Part shown: piece by piece, positions 1 through 6,475 of the stretch | Position numbering within the stretch: the first letter of the stretch is position 1 | Layout of the letters: every line of letters begins with the position of its first letter | Assembly: GCA_905236195.1 (NCBI GenBank) | Contig: CAJOOX010000175.1 | Span: 1 to 6,475, forward strand | Length of the DNA stretch: 6,475 nucleotides | Direction: 5' to 3' | From: an uncultured Bacteroidales bacterium | Lineage (GTDB): Bacteria; Bacteroidota; Bacteroidia; Bacteroidales; UBA3663 | Position numbers and translations under genes: made by a program | Notes under the pieces: model-generated | The model's input: the letters and a program-made list of their open reading frames with translations, nothing else | Told to the model about the DNA's origin: nothing | Databases searched by the model: none

Positions 1-114
1 CAAAGATGCACGGAGACGCCTGTCGCGCCAGTCGCGCGACTGGCCCACTTCACATTGGCAAGTGGGTACTGGTACACCGGAGGACGTGCCGGTGCCGAGG
101 AAAGTAATCTTCAT
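1..114 (-). CDS. MBL-fold metallohydrolase, PhnP/YycJ-like, N-terminal fragment
   Basis: Only the first 38 codons are inside the window; the gene continues past position 1. The translation begins MKITFLGTGTSSGVPVPTCQ, the first beta strand and glycine-rich turn typical of metallo-beta-lactamase-fold hydrolases of the PhnP/YycJ type, and later has the family's RDRRLRAS segment (residues 30-37). These enzymes are generally metal-dependent phosphodiesterases or nucleases; the catalytic HxHxDH motif would lie outside the window, so the substrate cannot be stated. The ATG (112-114) overlaps the murB stop codon (111-113) as ATGA, which suggests translational coupling and makes the start convincing. 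Relatives usually carry a CxCxxC cluster here that binds a structural zinc in PhnP; this protein has Cys19 and Cys21, but residue 24 is Gly. The family call is firm for so short a piece; the exact function is not. Confidence 0.85.
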   Translation of the reverse strand, partial: MKITFLGTGTSSGVPVPTCQCEVGQSRDWRDRRLRASL

Positions 115-1127
115 TCTATGTAATTGACTTCAGGAGAAATGGTTATTCCGAACCTTTCCCGGACGGATGCAATGATAGCGCCGGCAAGGCGGACAATCGC
201 TTCGGGCGTGGCATCGCCGTGGTTGACGATTACAAGGGGCTGTTTATCATACACCCCGGCACCGTCGAAGGAACGGCCCTTCCAACCGCACTGTTCGATG
301 AGCCAAGCGGCTGGGACTTTGACGAGGCCGGTTCCGGCAGCATAGTGGGGAATGTCGGGCCAGGAAAGCTGCAGCGCCTCGAATTGGGACTGGGGGATCA
401 CGGGGTTCTTGAAGAAGGAACCGGCATTGCCCAGAGTTTCGGGATTGGGCAGTTTCTGGTGACGGATGCTGATGACAGCTTCGCGAACGGCGGATGCGGT
501 GATATTGACGGCCGCAGAGTTGCCGCAGATGTGGCTGCGGAGGTTTCCGTAGTCGAGGCGGAATACGGGGACACGGGAGAGACGGAAGGTAACGGAGGTC
601 ACAACGAAACGGTTGTGGAGGGGCGGATTCTTGAAGATGCTCTCCCGATAACCATAACCGCAATCTTCAGCCCGGAATGTGCGGAAACACTGATTCATAA
701 TGTCCCAACCGTGTACCTCGAGGATGAAATCCTTGACCTCGACCCCATAGGCCCCGATATTCTGAACTGCAGCTGCACCCACTTCGCCTGGAATGGCCGA
801 CAGATTCTCGGCGCCATAAAGACCGTTTTCAACCGTCCAAGCCACAAAATCGTCCCACACGACGCCGCTACCCACACGGACATCGGCAGAAGTAAGGGAG
901 GAAGTCTGTAGCAGTTCGATGCCACGGATGTTGGAATGGAGGATAATGCCTTCGTAATCTTTCAGGAACAGCAGATTGCTGCCCTGTCCGACAATCCAGA
1001 GGCGGTGCTCCTGTTCTTCGGCAGGAAATTGCGAGAGGAGCTCTGGGAGCTCCTCTTCATGATAGAATTCAACCAAATGACGTGCTTTGACATCAAAGCC
1101 GAAAGTATTGGGGATTTTATGTTGCAT
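111..1127 (-). CDS. murB: UDP-N-acetylmuramate dehydrogenase (UDP-N-acetylenolpyruvoylglucosamine reductase) MurB
   Basis: Cytoplasmic FAD enzyme that uses NADPH to reduce UDP-GlcNAc-enolpyruvate to UDP-MurNAc, the second committed step of peptidoglycan precursor synthesis. The 338-residue protein is complete and of usual length. It opens with the family's NTFGFDVKA segment (residues 7-15). The FAD-binding part shows GQGSNLL (47-53) and SAIPGEVGAAAVQNIGAYG (110-128). Catalytic residues fit those of E. coli MurB: Arg161 in GYRES, the proton-donor Ser237 in GNAGSFFKNP, and Glu333 in SPEVNY near the C terminus. The inserted segment around residues 245-265 (WPDIPHY) marks a type I, E. coli-like MurB. 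The ATG at 1125-1127 lies 25 bases after the recQ stop, with an A-rich leader and no clear Shine-Dalgarno sequence. No promoter was seen in that gap, so murB is probably read from the recQ promoter. The downstream MBL gene starts within its stop codon. Confidence 0.97.
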   Translation of the reverse strand: MQHKIPNTFGFDVKARHLVEFYHEEELPELLSQFPAEEQEHRLWIVGQGSNLLFLKDYEGIILHSNIRGIELLQTSSLTSADVRVGSGVVWDDFVAWTVENGLYGAENLSAIPGEVGAAAVQNIGAYGVEVKDFILEVHGWDIMNQCFRTFRAEDCGYGYRESIFKNPPLHNRFVVTSVTFRLSRVPVFRLDYGNLRSHICGNSAAVNITASAVREAVISIRHQKLPNPETLGNAGSFFKNPVIPQSQFEALQLSWPDIPHYAAGTGLVKVPAAWLIEQCGWKGRSFDGAGVYDKQPLVIVNHGDATPEAIVRLAGAIIASVRERFGITISPEVNYIE

Positions 1128-1152
1128 CGGTTATTGTATTTGCGATTCTCAA

Positions 1153-3336
1153 TCAGTTGGCGACTTCGGAGAGGAACTTGATACGCACGAGACGGATTTC
1201 CTCCTCGGAGCATTCGTTGGCGAATTCGCGATACGCGGCTTCAAGATCGTCCTTGGGCGATTCCTTGAAGTAGTCGTAGATATCCTGCACCTGTTCGGGG
1301 TCCATGACGTCCTGGAGGAAGTAGTCGATATTGACACGTGTTCCTGAATTGACGATTGCCTCAAGGTCATCGAGGAGTTCATCGAAATCGAGGCGGTTGG
1401 CCTCGGCCAGTTCGTCAAGTGCAATCTTGCGGTCGATTCCCTGGATGATGGCCACCTTGATTTTCGACTTGTTGGCTACGGTGCGGACTCTGAAGTCCTC
1501 GGGGCGTTCGATGTCGTTCTCCTCGCAGTGGCGCTTGATGAGGTCGCAGAACTGCTGGCCGTAGCGATGGGCCTTACCCGCACCGACACCGGGAATATTC
1601 TGGAGTTCCTCGAGAGTGATTGGATAGGTTGTAGCCATGGCTTCGAGCGACGGATCCTGGAAGATGACGTAGGGCGGCAGATTGAGATGCTTGGCAAGCT
1701 TCTTGCGAAGGTCCTTGAGCATGTTGTAGAGCTCTTCGTCGGCGGCTGCGGAAGCACCCGTTCCCTTCATTTCCTCTTCGGACTCATCGAGTTCATCGTC
1801 TTCATATTCGACATAGATCTCGAACGTCTTGTTGTTGTTGAGGAAGTGTTTGCCTGCGGCTGTAACCTTGAGTTGTCCGTAGGTTTCAATGTCACGGGAC
1901 AGGTATTTAGACACGAGCGCCTGTTGGATGACAGCATTCCAGAGTTCGGGTTTCTCGTCGTTACCCATTCCGAAGCACTCGAGTTCCTCGTGTTGGTTGC
2001 GGACGATTTCGGAAGTCTTCTTTCCCTCGAGGATGTCGACGATGTAGTCTGGCTTGTATTTCTCCTTGAGTTCGAGAATGGTCTCAATGACGGCGCAGAG
2101 GTATTCGCGTGCATCGACCTGACGCTTTGGTTTTCGGCAGTTGTCGCACATACCGCAACTATCACCTTTCATCTCCTCGCCGAAGTAGTGGAGGAGAATC
2201 TTACGGCGGCACATATAGGTTTCGGCATAGGCTTTTGTTTCCTTGAGGAGGAGACGACCTATATCCTGTTCTGCGATGGGTTTGGATTGCATGAACTTCT
2301 CCAGTTTCTCAAGATCCTTCTGGGAATAGAAAGCAATACACTCGCCTTCGCCTCCGTCACGTCCGGCACGTCCGGTCTCCTGGTAGTATCCTTCGAGACT
2401 CTTGGGCATATCGTAGTGGATGACGAAACGCACATCGGGTTTGTCGATACCCATTCCGAATGCGATTGTGGCAACGATGATGTCACACTTTTCCATGATA
2501 AAGGCATCCTGGTTGGCCGAACGTTCATTACCGTCCATGCCGGCATGATATGGGAGCGCAGTAATCTGGTTTGCCTTCAGAATTTCGGTCAGTTCCTCGA
2601 CCTTCTTGCGCGAGAGACAGTAGATGATTCCGCTCTTGCCGGGCCGCTGTTTGATATATTTGATTATATCCTTGTCAATATTGTCGGTCTTTGGACGTAC
2701 TTCATAGTAGAGGTTGGGGCGGTTGAAAGAGGCCTTGAAGACGGTTGCATCCATGATGCCCAAATTCTTCATTATGTCTTTCTGAACCTTGGGCGTAGCT
2801 GTTGCAGTGAGGGCAATCACGGGACGGTTGCCTATCTCGTCGATGATGGGACGGATGCGCCGGTATTCGGGACGGAAGTCGTGGCCCCATTCGGAGATAC
2901 AATGGGCTTCATCGATGGCAAAGAATGAAATCTTTACGGTACGGAGGAAGTCGATGTTCTCCTGTTTGTTGAGCGATTCGGGGGCGACGTATAAAAGTTT
3001 AGTTGCACCGGACTGCATGTCGGCATGCACCTTGTCGATGGCAGCCTTGGAGAGGGAAGAATTGAGAAAATGGGCTACATTATCCTCTTCGCTGAAGTTC
3101 CTCATAGCGTCGACCTGGTTCTTCATGAGGGCAATCAACGGGGATACGACCACAGCGCAGCCGTCCATCAGGATGGATGGGAGCTGGTAGCACAAAGATT
3201 TACCGCCACCCGTTGGCATGAGCACGAATGTATTTTTGCCATCCATCAGGTTGCTGATAATCTCAAATTGATTCCCTTTGAAGCTGTCGAAGCCAAAATG
3301 TAATTTCAGAGCTGCGAGGAGTTCTTTTTCTGACAT
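1153..3336 (-). CDS. recQ: ATP-dependent DNA helicase RecQ with C-terminal extension
   Basis: A 3'-to-5' superfamily 2 DNA helicase that unwinds forks and recombination intermediates in DNA repair. The 727-residue protein is intact. Helicase motifs in order: motif 0 (residues 14-27, Gln23), Walker A TGGGKS (42-47), DEAH (142-145) followed by the aromatic-rich loop CISEWGHDFRPEYRR (146-160), motif III TATAT (177-181), motif V FGMGIDKP (293-300), and motif VI YYQETGRAGRDG (317-328). The RecQ zinc site is complete: Cys376, Cys394, Cys397 and Cys400. A winged-helix RQC region follows (about 405-510), then an acidic linker (511-522) and an HRDC domain (about 533-612). A further 115 residues, largely helical and acidic, follow; E. 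coli RecQ (about 610 residues) lacks them. They resemble the helix-turn-helix tail found in many Bacteroidota RecQ proteins (inference from memory). The gene is first in its operon, behind its own promoter and upstream of murB. Confidence 0.97.
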   Translation of the reverse strand: MSEKELLAALKLHFGFDSFKGNQFEIISNLMDGKNTFVLMPTGGGKSLCYQLPSILMDGCAVVVSPLIALMKNQVDAMRNFSEEDNVAHFLNSSLSKAAIDKVHADMQSGATKLLYVAPESLNKQENIDFLRTVKISFFAIDEAHCISEWGHDFRPEYRRIRPIIDEIGNRPVIALTATATPKVQKDIMKNLGIMDATVFKASFNRPNLYYEVRPKTDNIDKDIIKYIKQRPGKSGIIYCLSRKKVEELTEILKANQITALPYHAGMDGNERSANQDAFIMEKCDIIVATIAFGMGIDKPDVRFVIHYDMPKSLEGYYQETGRAGRDGGEGECIAFYSQKDLEKLEKFMQSKPIAEQDIGRLLLKETKAYAETYMCRRKILLHYFGEEMKGDSCGMCDNCRKPKRQVDAREYLCAVIETILELKEKYKPDYIVDILEGKKTSEIVRNQHEELECFGMGNDEKPELWNAVIQQALVSKYLSRDIETYGQLKVTAAGKHFLNNNKTFEIYVEYEDDELDESEEEMKGTGASAAADEELYNMLKDLRKKLAKHLNLPPYVIFQDPSLEAMATTYPITLEELQNIPGVGAGKAHRYGQQFCDLIKRHCEENDIERPEDFRVRTVANKSKIKVAIIQGIDRKIALDELAEANRLDFDELLDDLEAIVNSGTRVNIDYFLQDVMDPEQVQDIYDYFKESPKDDLEAAYREFANECSEEEIRLVRIKFLSEVAN

Positions 3337-3342
3337 GTTGTA

Positions 3343-3348
3343 TATCCT
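3343..3348 (-). promoter_or_regulatory. weak possible ribosome binding site of recQ
   Basis: An AGGATA sequence on the minus strand ends six bases before the recQ ATG (3334-3336). It is a partial Shine-Dalgarno match at a plausible distance. Genes of this phylum often start without such a site, and the other starts in this window have none that is clear, so this may be chance. Confidence 0.3.
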
Positions 3349-3378
3349 AATATCTTAGTTTCAAAATGTTTAACAACG

Positions 3379-3410
3379 CAAATATAAGTAAGATTTTAGA
3401 GAACTCCAAA
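3379..3410 (-). promoter_or_regulatory. Bacteroidota-type sigma promoter for recQ-murB-MBL
   Basis: On the minus strand TTTG (3410 to 3407) is followed after exactly 20 bases by TATATTTG (3386 to 3379). This matches the primary-sigma promoter pattern of Bacteroides (TTTG near -33, 19-21 bases, TAnnTTTG near -7) at every fixed position. Transcription would be expected to start around 3371-3375, giving a recQ leader of roughly 35-40 bases. The site lies downstream of the terminator and upstream of recQ, where a promoter is needed. The match and spacing are seen directly; activity is inferred. Confidence 0.8.
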
Positions 3411-3432
3411 CTTTTCAGCAAAAAAATGTGTT

Positions 3433-3476
3433 AAAAAATAAAAATACTGCAAATTCATACCGATTTGCAGCATTTT
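3433..3476 (-). terminator. Rho-independent terminator after the ABC-F gene
   Basis: On the minus strand, 18 bases past the ABC-F stop codon, CTGCAAAT (3470-3463) and ATTTGCAG (3454-3447) form a perfect 8-bp stem around an 8-base loop. The pairing continues outward through one G-U wobble and five A-T pairs, so the whole arm is 14 bp (3476-3463 with 3454-3441). The RNA then continues into a U-rich run, TATTTTTATTTTTTAA, starting at 3446. It separates the rho/ABC-F group from recQ. The upper stem has only three G-C pairs, but the U tract is strong. Confidence 0.9.
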
Positions 3477-3493
3477 GAAGTCATTTTTGGCGG

Positions 3494-5449
3494 TTATTTT
3501 ACATTTTCGATGGCTTCGGAAGCCTCCAACCATTCATCATTCAGAGCCTCCACTTTCTTTCGCAGGGCGCCGTGCTGTTCGAACAGAGTGGAGTCCATAC
3601 TTCCTTCGGGAGTTGACAGCCTGGCTTCCAGTTCCCTGAGGGTTGCTTCGCATCTCGAAATTTCCGCTTCAATCGACTCTATGCGTTTTTGGAGTTTGGA
3701 AAGGGCGGCTTTGCGTGCTTTCTGTTCTTCGAAAGACAGATCGGGCTTGGACTGTGACGGTACGGGAGGTGTGGATAGAGGAATCGGGGCGGTTTCGGGT
3801 TTAGCAGAGGGCATGGTTTTCTTTTCCAGTTCATGGAGACTGTCCATATCCTTTTTCTGCAAGAAATCGTAGATACCACCTATATATTCGCGTACGCGAT
3901 GATTGCCGAACTCATAAACCTTCCCGACCAGACCGTCCAGAAAGTCGCGGTCATGGGAAACCACAATTACCGTTCCGTCGAATTTTCGGATGGCTTCCTT
4001 GAGCACATCCTTGGATGCCAGATCCAGGTGGTTGGTGGGTTCGTCGAGGATGAGCAGGTTGACAGGTTCGAGCAGTAGTTTGATCATTGCCAACCTTGCC
4101 CTCTCGCCACCAGACAATACGCCGACGGGCTTTTCGATGGCTTCACCGCCGAACATAAATGCGCCCAGAATATCGCGTATTTTGGTGCGAATGTCACCCA
4201 CGGCCACCCGATCGATGGTTTCGAAGACAGAGAGATGTTCGTCGAGCAGTTGCGCCTGGTTTTGAGCAAAGTATCCGATTTTGACTCCGTGGCCCACTTT
4301 GAGTTCACCGCTGAAGGGAATTTCGCCCATGATGCATTTGACCAGCGTGGATTTGCCTTCACCGTTTTTGCCGACGAAGGCCACTTTCTCGCCGCGCTGA
4401 ATGGTGAGTTCGACATGGTCGAAGATGAGATGGGTCCCATAACTTTTGGCCACATTGTGACAGATGACGGGATAGTCGCCCGAACGCGGAGCCGGCGGAA
4501 AAGAGAGGCGCAGACGCGAGTTGTCCACTTCGTCGATTTCGATTGGGACGATTTTTTCGAGTTGTTTGATACGGCTCTGTACCTGAATAGCCTTTGTTGC
4601 CTGATAGCGGAACCTTTCGATGAAGGCCTCGGTGTCGTGAATCAGTTTCTGTTGGTTCTCCCAGGCACGGCGTTGCTGCGCGATTCGTTCCTGATGGAGA
4701 ACAACGTATTTCGAATAATTGACATTGTAGTCGTGGATAGTGCCGCAGGTGATTTCAATCGTACGTGTCGTCACATTGTCCATAAAGGCTCGGTCGTGGC
4801 TGATGAGTACAACGGTGACGGGATTGCTGGACAGGAATTTCTCCAACCATCGTATTGACTCGATGTCGAGGTGGTTGGTAGGCTCGTCGAGCAGGAGTAC
4901 GTCGGGGCGCTGCAACAGGAGTTTGGCCAACTCGATGCGCATACGCCATCCGCCAGAGAACTCCGATGTGGGGCGGTTGAAATCTTTTCTTTCGAAGCCG
5001 AGACCCAACAGGGTTTTCTCCACTTCGGCTTCCTGCGATCCCGTATTTGTAAGAGCCATCTGCTCGTTCAGGTCGGAGAGCCGGTCTATGAGGTCCTGGT
5101 AGGCCTGACTTTCCCAGTCGGTACGTTCTCCCAGATCCCGGGTGAGTCTTTCGATTTCTTCTTCCATGTTACTGGCGGAGACGAATGCCTTTTCGGCCTC
5201 TTCCTTGAGCGAGGTGGTATCGGCGGGTTTCATCACCTGGGGCAGGTAGCCGATGGTAATGTCCTTGGGTTTGTTGACAGCTCCGGAGGTAGGAGTCTGC
5301 AAACCGGCTATGATTTTCAGCATTGTTGATTTGCCCGCACCGTTTTTGCCGGTCAGGGCAATCCGGTCTTTGCGGTTGATTACATAGCTGATATCAGTGA
5401 ATAACGGCCGAGCAGAAAACTCGACCGTTAAGTGTTCGATGCTAATCAT
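3494..5449 (-). CDS. ABC-F family ATPase, YheS/ABCF3-like (translation-associated)
   Basis: A soluble protein with two fused ATP-binding cassettes and no membrane segment, hence ABC-F rather than a transporter. ABC-F proteins bind the ribosomal E site and act on stalled or slow ribosomes; some give antibiotic resistance by target protection. Cassette 1 has Walker A GKNGAGKST (residues 34-42), signature SGGWRMR (165-171), Walker B LLLDEPTNHLD (185-195, catalytic Glu189) and SHDR (217-220). Cassette 2 has GKNGEGKST (360-368), LSGGER (445-450), LILDEPTNHLD (466-476, Glu470) and SHDR (498-501). The basic inter-domain linker (about 245-305) includes RFRYQATKAIQVQSRIKQLE, much like E. coli YheS. 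A proline-rich hinge (about 547-570) leads to a charged coiled-coil tail (571-651) ending WLEASEAIE, also YheS-like. At 651 residues it is of normal length. It starts 12 bases after the rho stop and is probably cotranscribed with rho. A housekeeping role is likelier than resistance, but this is inferred. Confidence 0.93.
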   Translation of the reverse strand: MISIEHLTVEFSARPLFTDISYVINRKDRIALTGKNGAGKSTMLKIIAGLQTPTSGAVNKPKDITIGYLPQVMKPADTTSLKEEAEKAFVSASNMEEEIERLTRDLGERTDWESQAYQDLIDRLSDLNEQMALTNTGSQEAEVEKTLLGLGFERKDFNRPTSEFSGGWRMRIELAKLLLQRPDVLLLDEPTNHLDIESIRWLEKFLSSNPVTVVLISHDRAFMDNVTTRTIEITCGTIHDYNVNYSKYVVLHQERIAQQRRAWENQQKLIHDTEAFIERFRYQATKAIQVQSRIKQLEKIVPIEIDEVDNSRLRLSFPPAPRSGDYPVICHNVAKSYGTHLIFDHVELTIQRGEKVAFVGKNGEGKSTLVKCIMGEIPFSGELKVGHGVKIGYFAQNQAQLLDEHLSVFETIDRVAVGDIRTKIRDILGAFMFGGEAIEKPVGVLSGGERARLAMIKLLLEPVNLLILDEPTNHLDLASKDVLKEAIRKFDGTVIVVSHDRDFLDGLVGKVYEFGNHRVREYIGGIYDFLQKKDMDSLHELEKKTMPSAKPETAPIPLSTPPVPSQSKPDLSFEEQKARKAALSKLQKRIESIEAEISRCEATLRELEARLSTPEGSMDSTLFEQHGALRKKVEALNDEWLEASEAIENVK

Positions 5450-5461
5450 TGCAGGGTGGTC

Positions 5462-6475
5462 TTATTTGCTCATTGCCGACATCAGGAGATCGGTGTTGTT
5501 CTTGGTGTTCTCCAGCATCTTGGTGAGCTGCTCCATAGCTTCGATGGGAGTGAAGTCGGAGAGGAAGCGTCGGAACACCCACATGCGGCGGGAAACGCTT
5601 TCGTCAAGCAAGAGGTCGTCGCGGCGGGTAGATGATGCCAGAAGATCCACAGCGGGGAAGATACGCTTGTTGGCAATCTTGCGATCCAGTACAAGTTCCA
5701 TATTGCCGGTTCCCTTGAACTCCTCGAAAATGACTTCGTCCATCTTCGAACCGGTTTCAATCAGCGCTGTCGCTATGATGGTAAGGGAACCGCCGCCTTC
5801 AATGTTTCGTGCAGCACCGAAGAAACGTTTGGGTTTCTGCAGGGCGTTGGCTTCCACACCGCCGGACAATACCTTGCCTGACGAGGGGGATACCGTGTTG
5901 TAGGCTCGGGCCAGACGGGTAATGGAATCCAGCAGAATCACCACATCATGACCGCATTCGGTCAGGCGTTTGGCTTTCTCGATAACGATGTCTGCCACAT
6001 GTACGTGTTTGTCGGCAGGTTCGTCGAAAGTGGAGGCAATGACTTCAGCTTTCACGCTGCGCTGCATATCGGTTACCTCCTCCGGACGTTCGTCGATGAG
6101 CAGGATGATCATATAGGTCTCCGGATTGTTGGCTGATATAGCGTTGGCTATCTGTTTCAGCAGGACTGTTTTGCCGGCTTTAGGTGGCGCTACAATGAGT
6201 GCGCGCTGGCCCTTGCCTATGGGAGCGAACATATCAATCACGCGGCATGCAGCGGTATCGTCATGTCCGTTGCAGAGTTTGAACTTCTCGTTGGGGAAGA
6301 GGGGTGTGAGATGTTCGAAGGGAACACGGTCTCTGGCAAAAGATGGCTCGCGTCCGTTGATTGCCGTGATATCTTCCAACGGATAGTTGCGTTCTCCCAT
6401 CAGCGGCGGACGAATCGGACCTTCAATCACATCGCCTTGTTTGAGGTTGTTCTGTTTGATGATATAGGCGGGAAC
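5462..6475 (-). CDS. rho: transcription termination factor Rho, C-terminal part (5' end outside window)
   Basis: Hexameric RNA-dependent ATPase that tracks along nascent RNA and releases RNA polymerase. The last 337 codons are present and open at position 6475. The fragment enters in the cold-shock-like RNA-binding domain (AYIIKQNNLKQGDVIEGPIR), then the RecA-like motor: P-loop APPKAGKT (fragment residues 96-103), LLIDERPEEVTDMQR (125-139), R-loop region STFDEPADKHV (148-158), Walker B VILLDS (179-184), Q-loop SSGKVLSGGVEANAL (198-212), and the arginine finger in STRRDDLL (about Arg284). All match E. coli Rho closely, so the motor should be active. The GTG at 6428-6430 is an internal Val codon, not the start: the frame stays open and conserved upstream of it. 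The missing N-terminal part is where Bacteroidota Rho proteins often carry a long inserted, disordered segment. The ABC-F gene follows after 12 bases. Confidence 0.98.
   Translation of the reverse strand, partial: VPAYIIKQNNLKQGDVIEGPIRPPLMGERNYPLEDITAINGREPSFARDRVPFEHLTPLFPNEKFKLCNGHDDTAACRVIDMFAPIGKGQRALIVAPPKAGKTVLLKQIANAISANNPETYMIILLIDERPEEVTDMQRSVKAEVIASTFDEPADKHVHVADIVIEKAKRLTECGHDVVILLDSITRLARAYNTVSPSSGKVLSGGVEANALQKPKRFFGAARNIEGGGSLTIIATALIETGSKMDEVIFEEFKGTGNMELVLDRKIANKRIFPAVDLLASSTRRDDLLLDESVSRRMWVFRRFLSDFTPIEAMEQLTKMLENTKNNTDLLMSAMSK

Larger units (their letters stand above)
3337..3493. other. AT-rich intergenic region between two transcription units
   Basis: This 157-base gap between the ABC-F stop and the recQ start is the only sizeable non-coding stretch in the window and is clearly richer in A and T than the flanking genes. 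Read on the minus strand it holds, in order, an intrinsic terminator for the upstream group, a Bacteroidota-type promoter, and a leader of about 40 bases before recQ. I see no small reading frame, tRNA or riboswitch in it. Confidence 0.85.

Noticed and set aside
1..110. Structured non-coding RNA or terminator after murB, suggested by three neighbouring hairpins and a GAGGAAAGT string like that in RNase P RNA
   Set aside because: The minus strand here encodes a clear MBL-fold N terminus whose ATG overlaps the murB stop. The likeness to RNase P RNA does not extend beyond nine bases, and no U tract follows the hairpins.
219..911. Plus-strand open frame of 230 codons opposite murB
   Set aside because: It is fully antisense to a complete murB with all catalytic residues, has no recognisable domain, and is explained by the composition of the real gene.
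1528..2928. Long plus-strand open frame of 466 codons opposite recQ
   Set aside because: It lies wholly antisense to the helicase core and HRDC of an intact, well-conserved recQ. Its translation shows no recognisable motif and it has no promoter or credible start. It is a shadow of recQ codon use.
4235..4858. Plus-strand open frame of 207 codons opposite the ABC-F gene
   Set aside because: It is antisense to the linker and both flanking ATPase regions of an intact gene, and its translation has no family features.
3494..5449. ABC-F gene as an acquired antibiotic-resistance determinant
   Set aside because: The linker and C-terminal tail resemble housekeeping YheS-like proteins, the gene sits close behind rho, and no mobile element or change of composition surrounds it.
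6428..6430. GTG as the start codon of rho
   Set aside because: The frame stays open to the window edge, and the 15 codons upstream encode conserved Rho RNA-binding-domain sequence, so this is an internal valine.

Overview
The window looks like a stretch of core chromosome from a member of the Bacteroidota, probably order Bacteroidales. The evidence is a promoter matching the Bacteroidota pattern (TTTG, 20 bases, TAnnTTTG), start codons with A-rich or unremarkable leaders instead of strong Shine-Dalgarno sequences, and a RecQ with a C-terminal extension of about 115 residues of the kind seen in this phylum. Family or genus cannot be fixed from this sequence alone. Coding DNA is of moderate GC; the one real intergenic gap is strongly AT-rich.

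All five genes lie on the minus strand, so transcription runs from high to low coordinates. The first group is the 3' part of rho (5462-6475, its 5' end lies beyond the window), followed after 12 bases by a YheS/ABCF3-like ABC-F ATPase gene (3494-5449). This group ends in a strong intrinsic terminator (3433-3476). Inside the 157-base gap a Bacteroidota-type promoter (3379-3410) then starts the second group: recQ (1153-3336), murB after 25 bases (111-1127), and an MBL-fold metallohydrolase gene that overlaps the murB stop by 4 bases (ATGA) and runs off the low-coordinate end (1-114).

The first group joins transcription termination (Rho) with a ribosome-associated ATPase, both acting on gene expression. 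The second joins a DNA repair helicase, a peptidoglycan precursor enzyme and a predicted metal-dependent hydrolase; these have no obvious shared pathway and look like a housekeeping operon held together by position. Gene density is high, all reading frames are intact, and I see no mobile element, tRNA, rRNA, CRISPR array or phage gene. I found no evidence for a novel system. The points most worth a second look are the loss of a conserved cysteine in the MBL protein next to a perfect DNA palindrome, the clean terminator/promoter pair before recQ, and the RecQ C-terminal extension.
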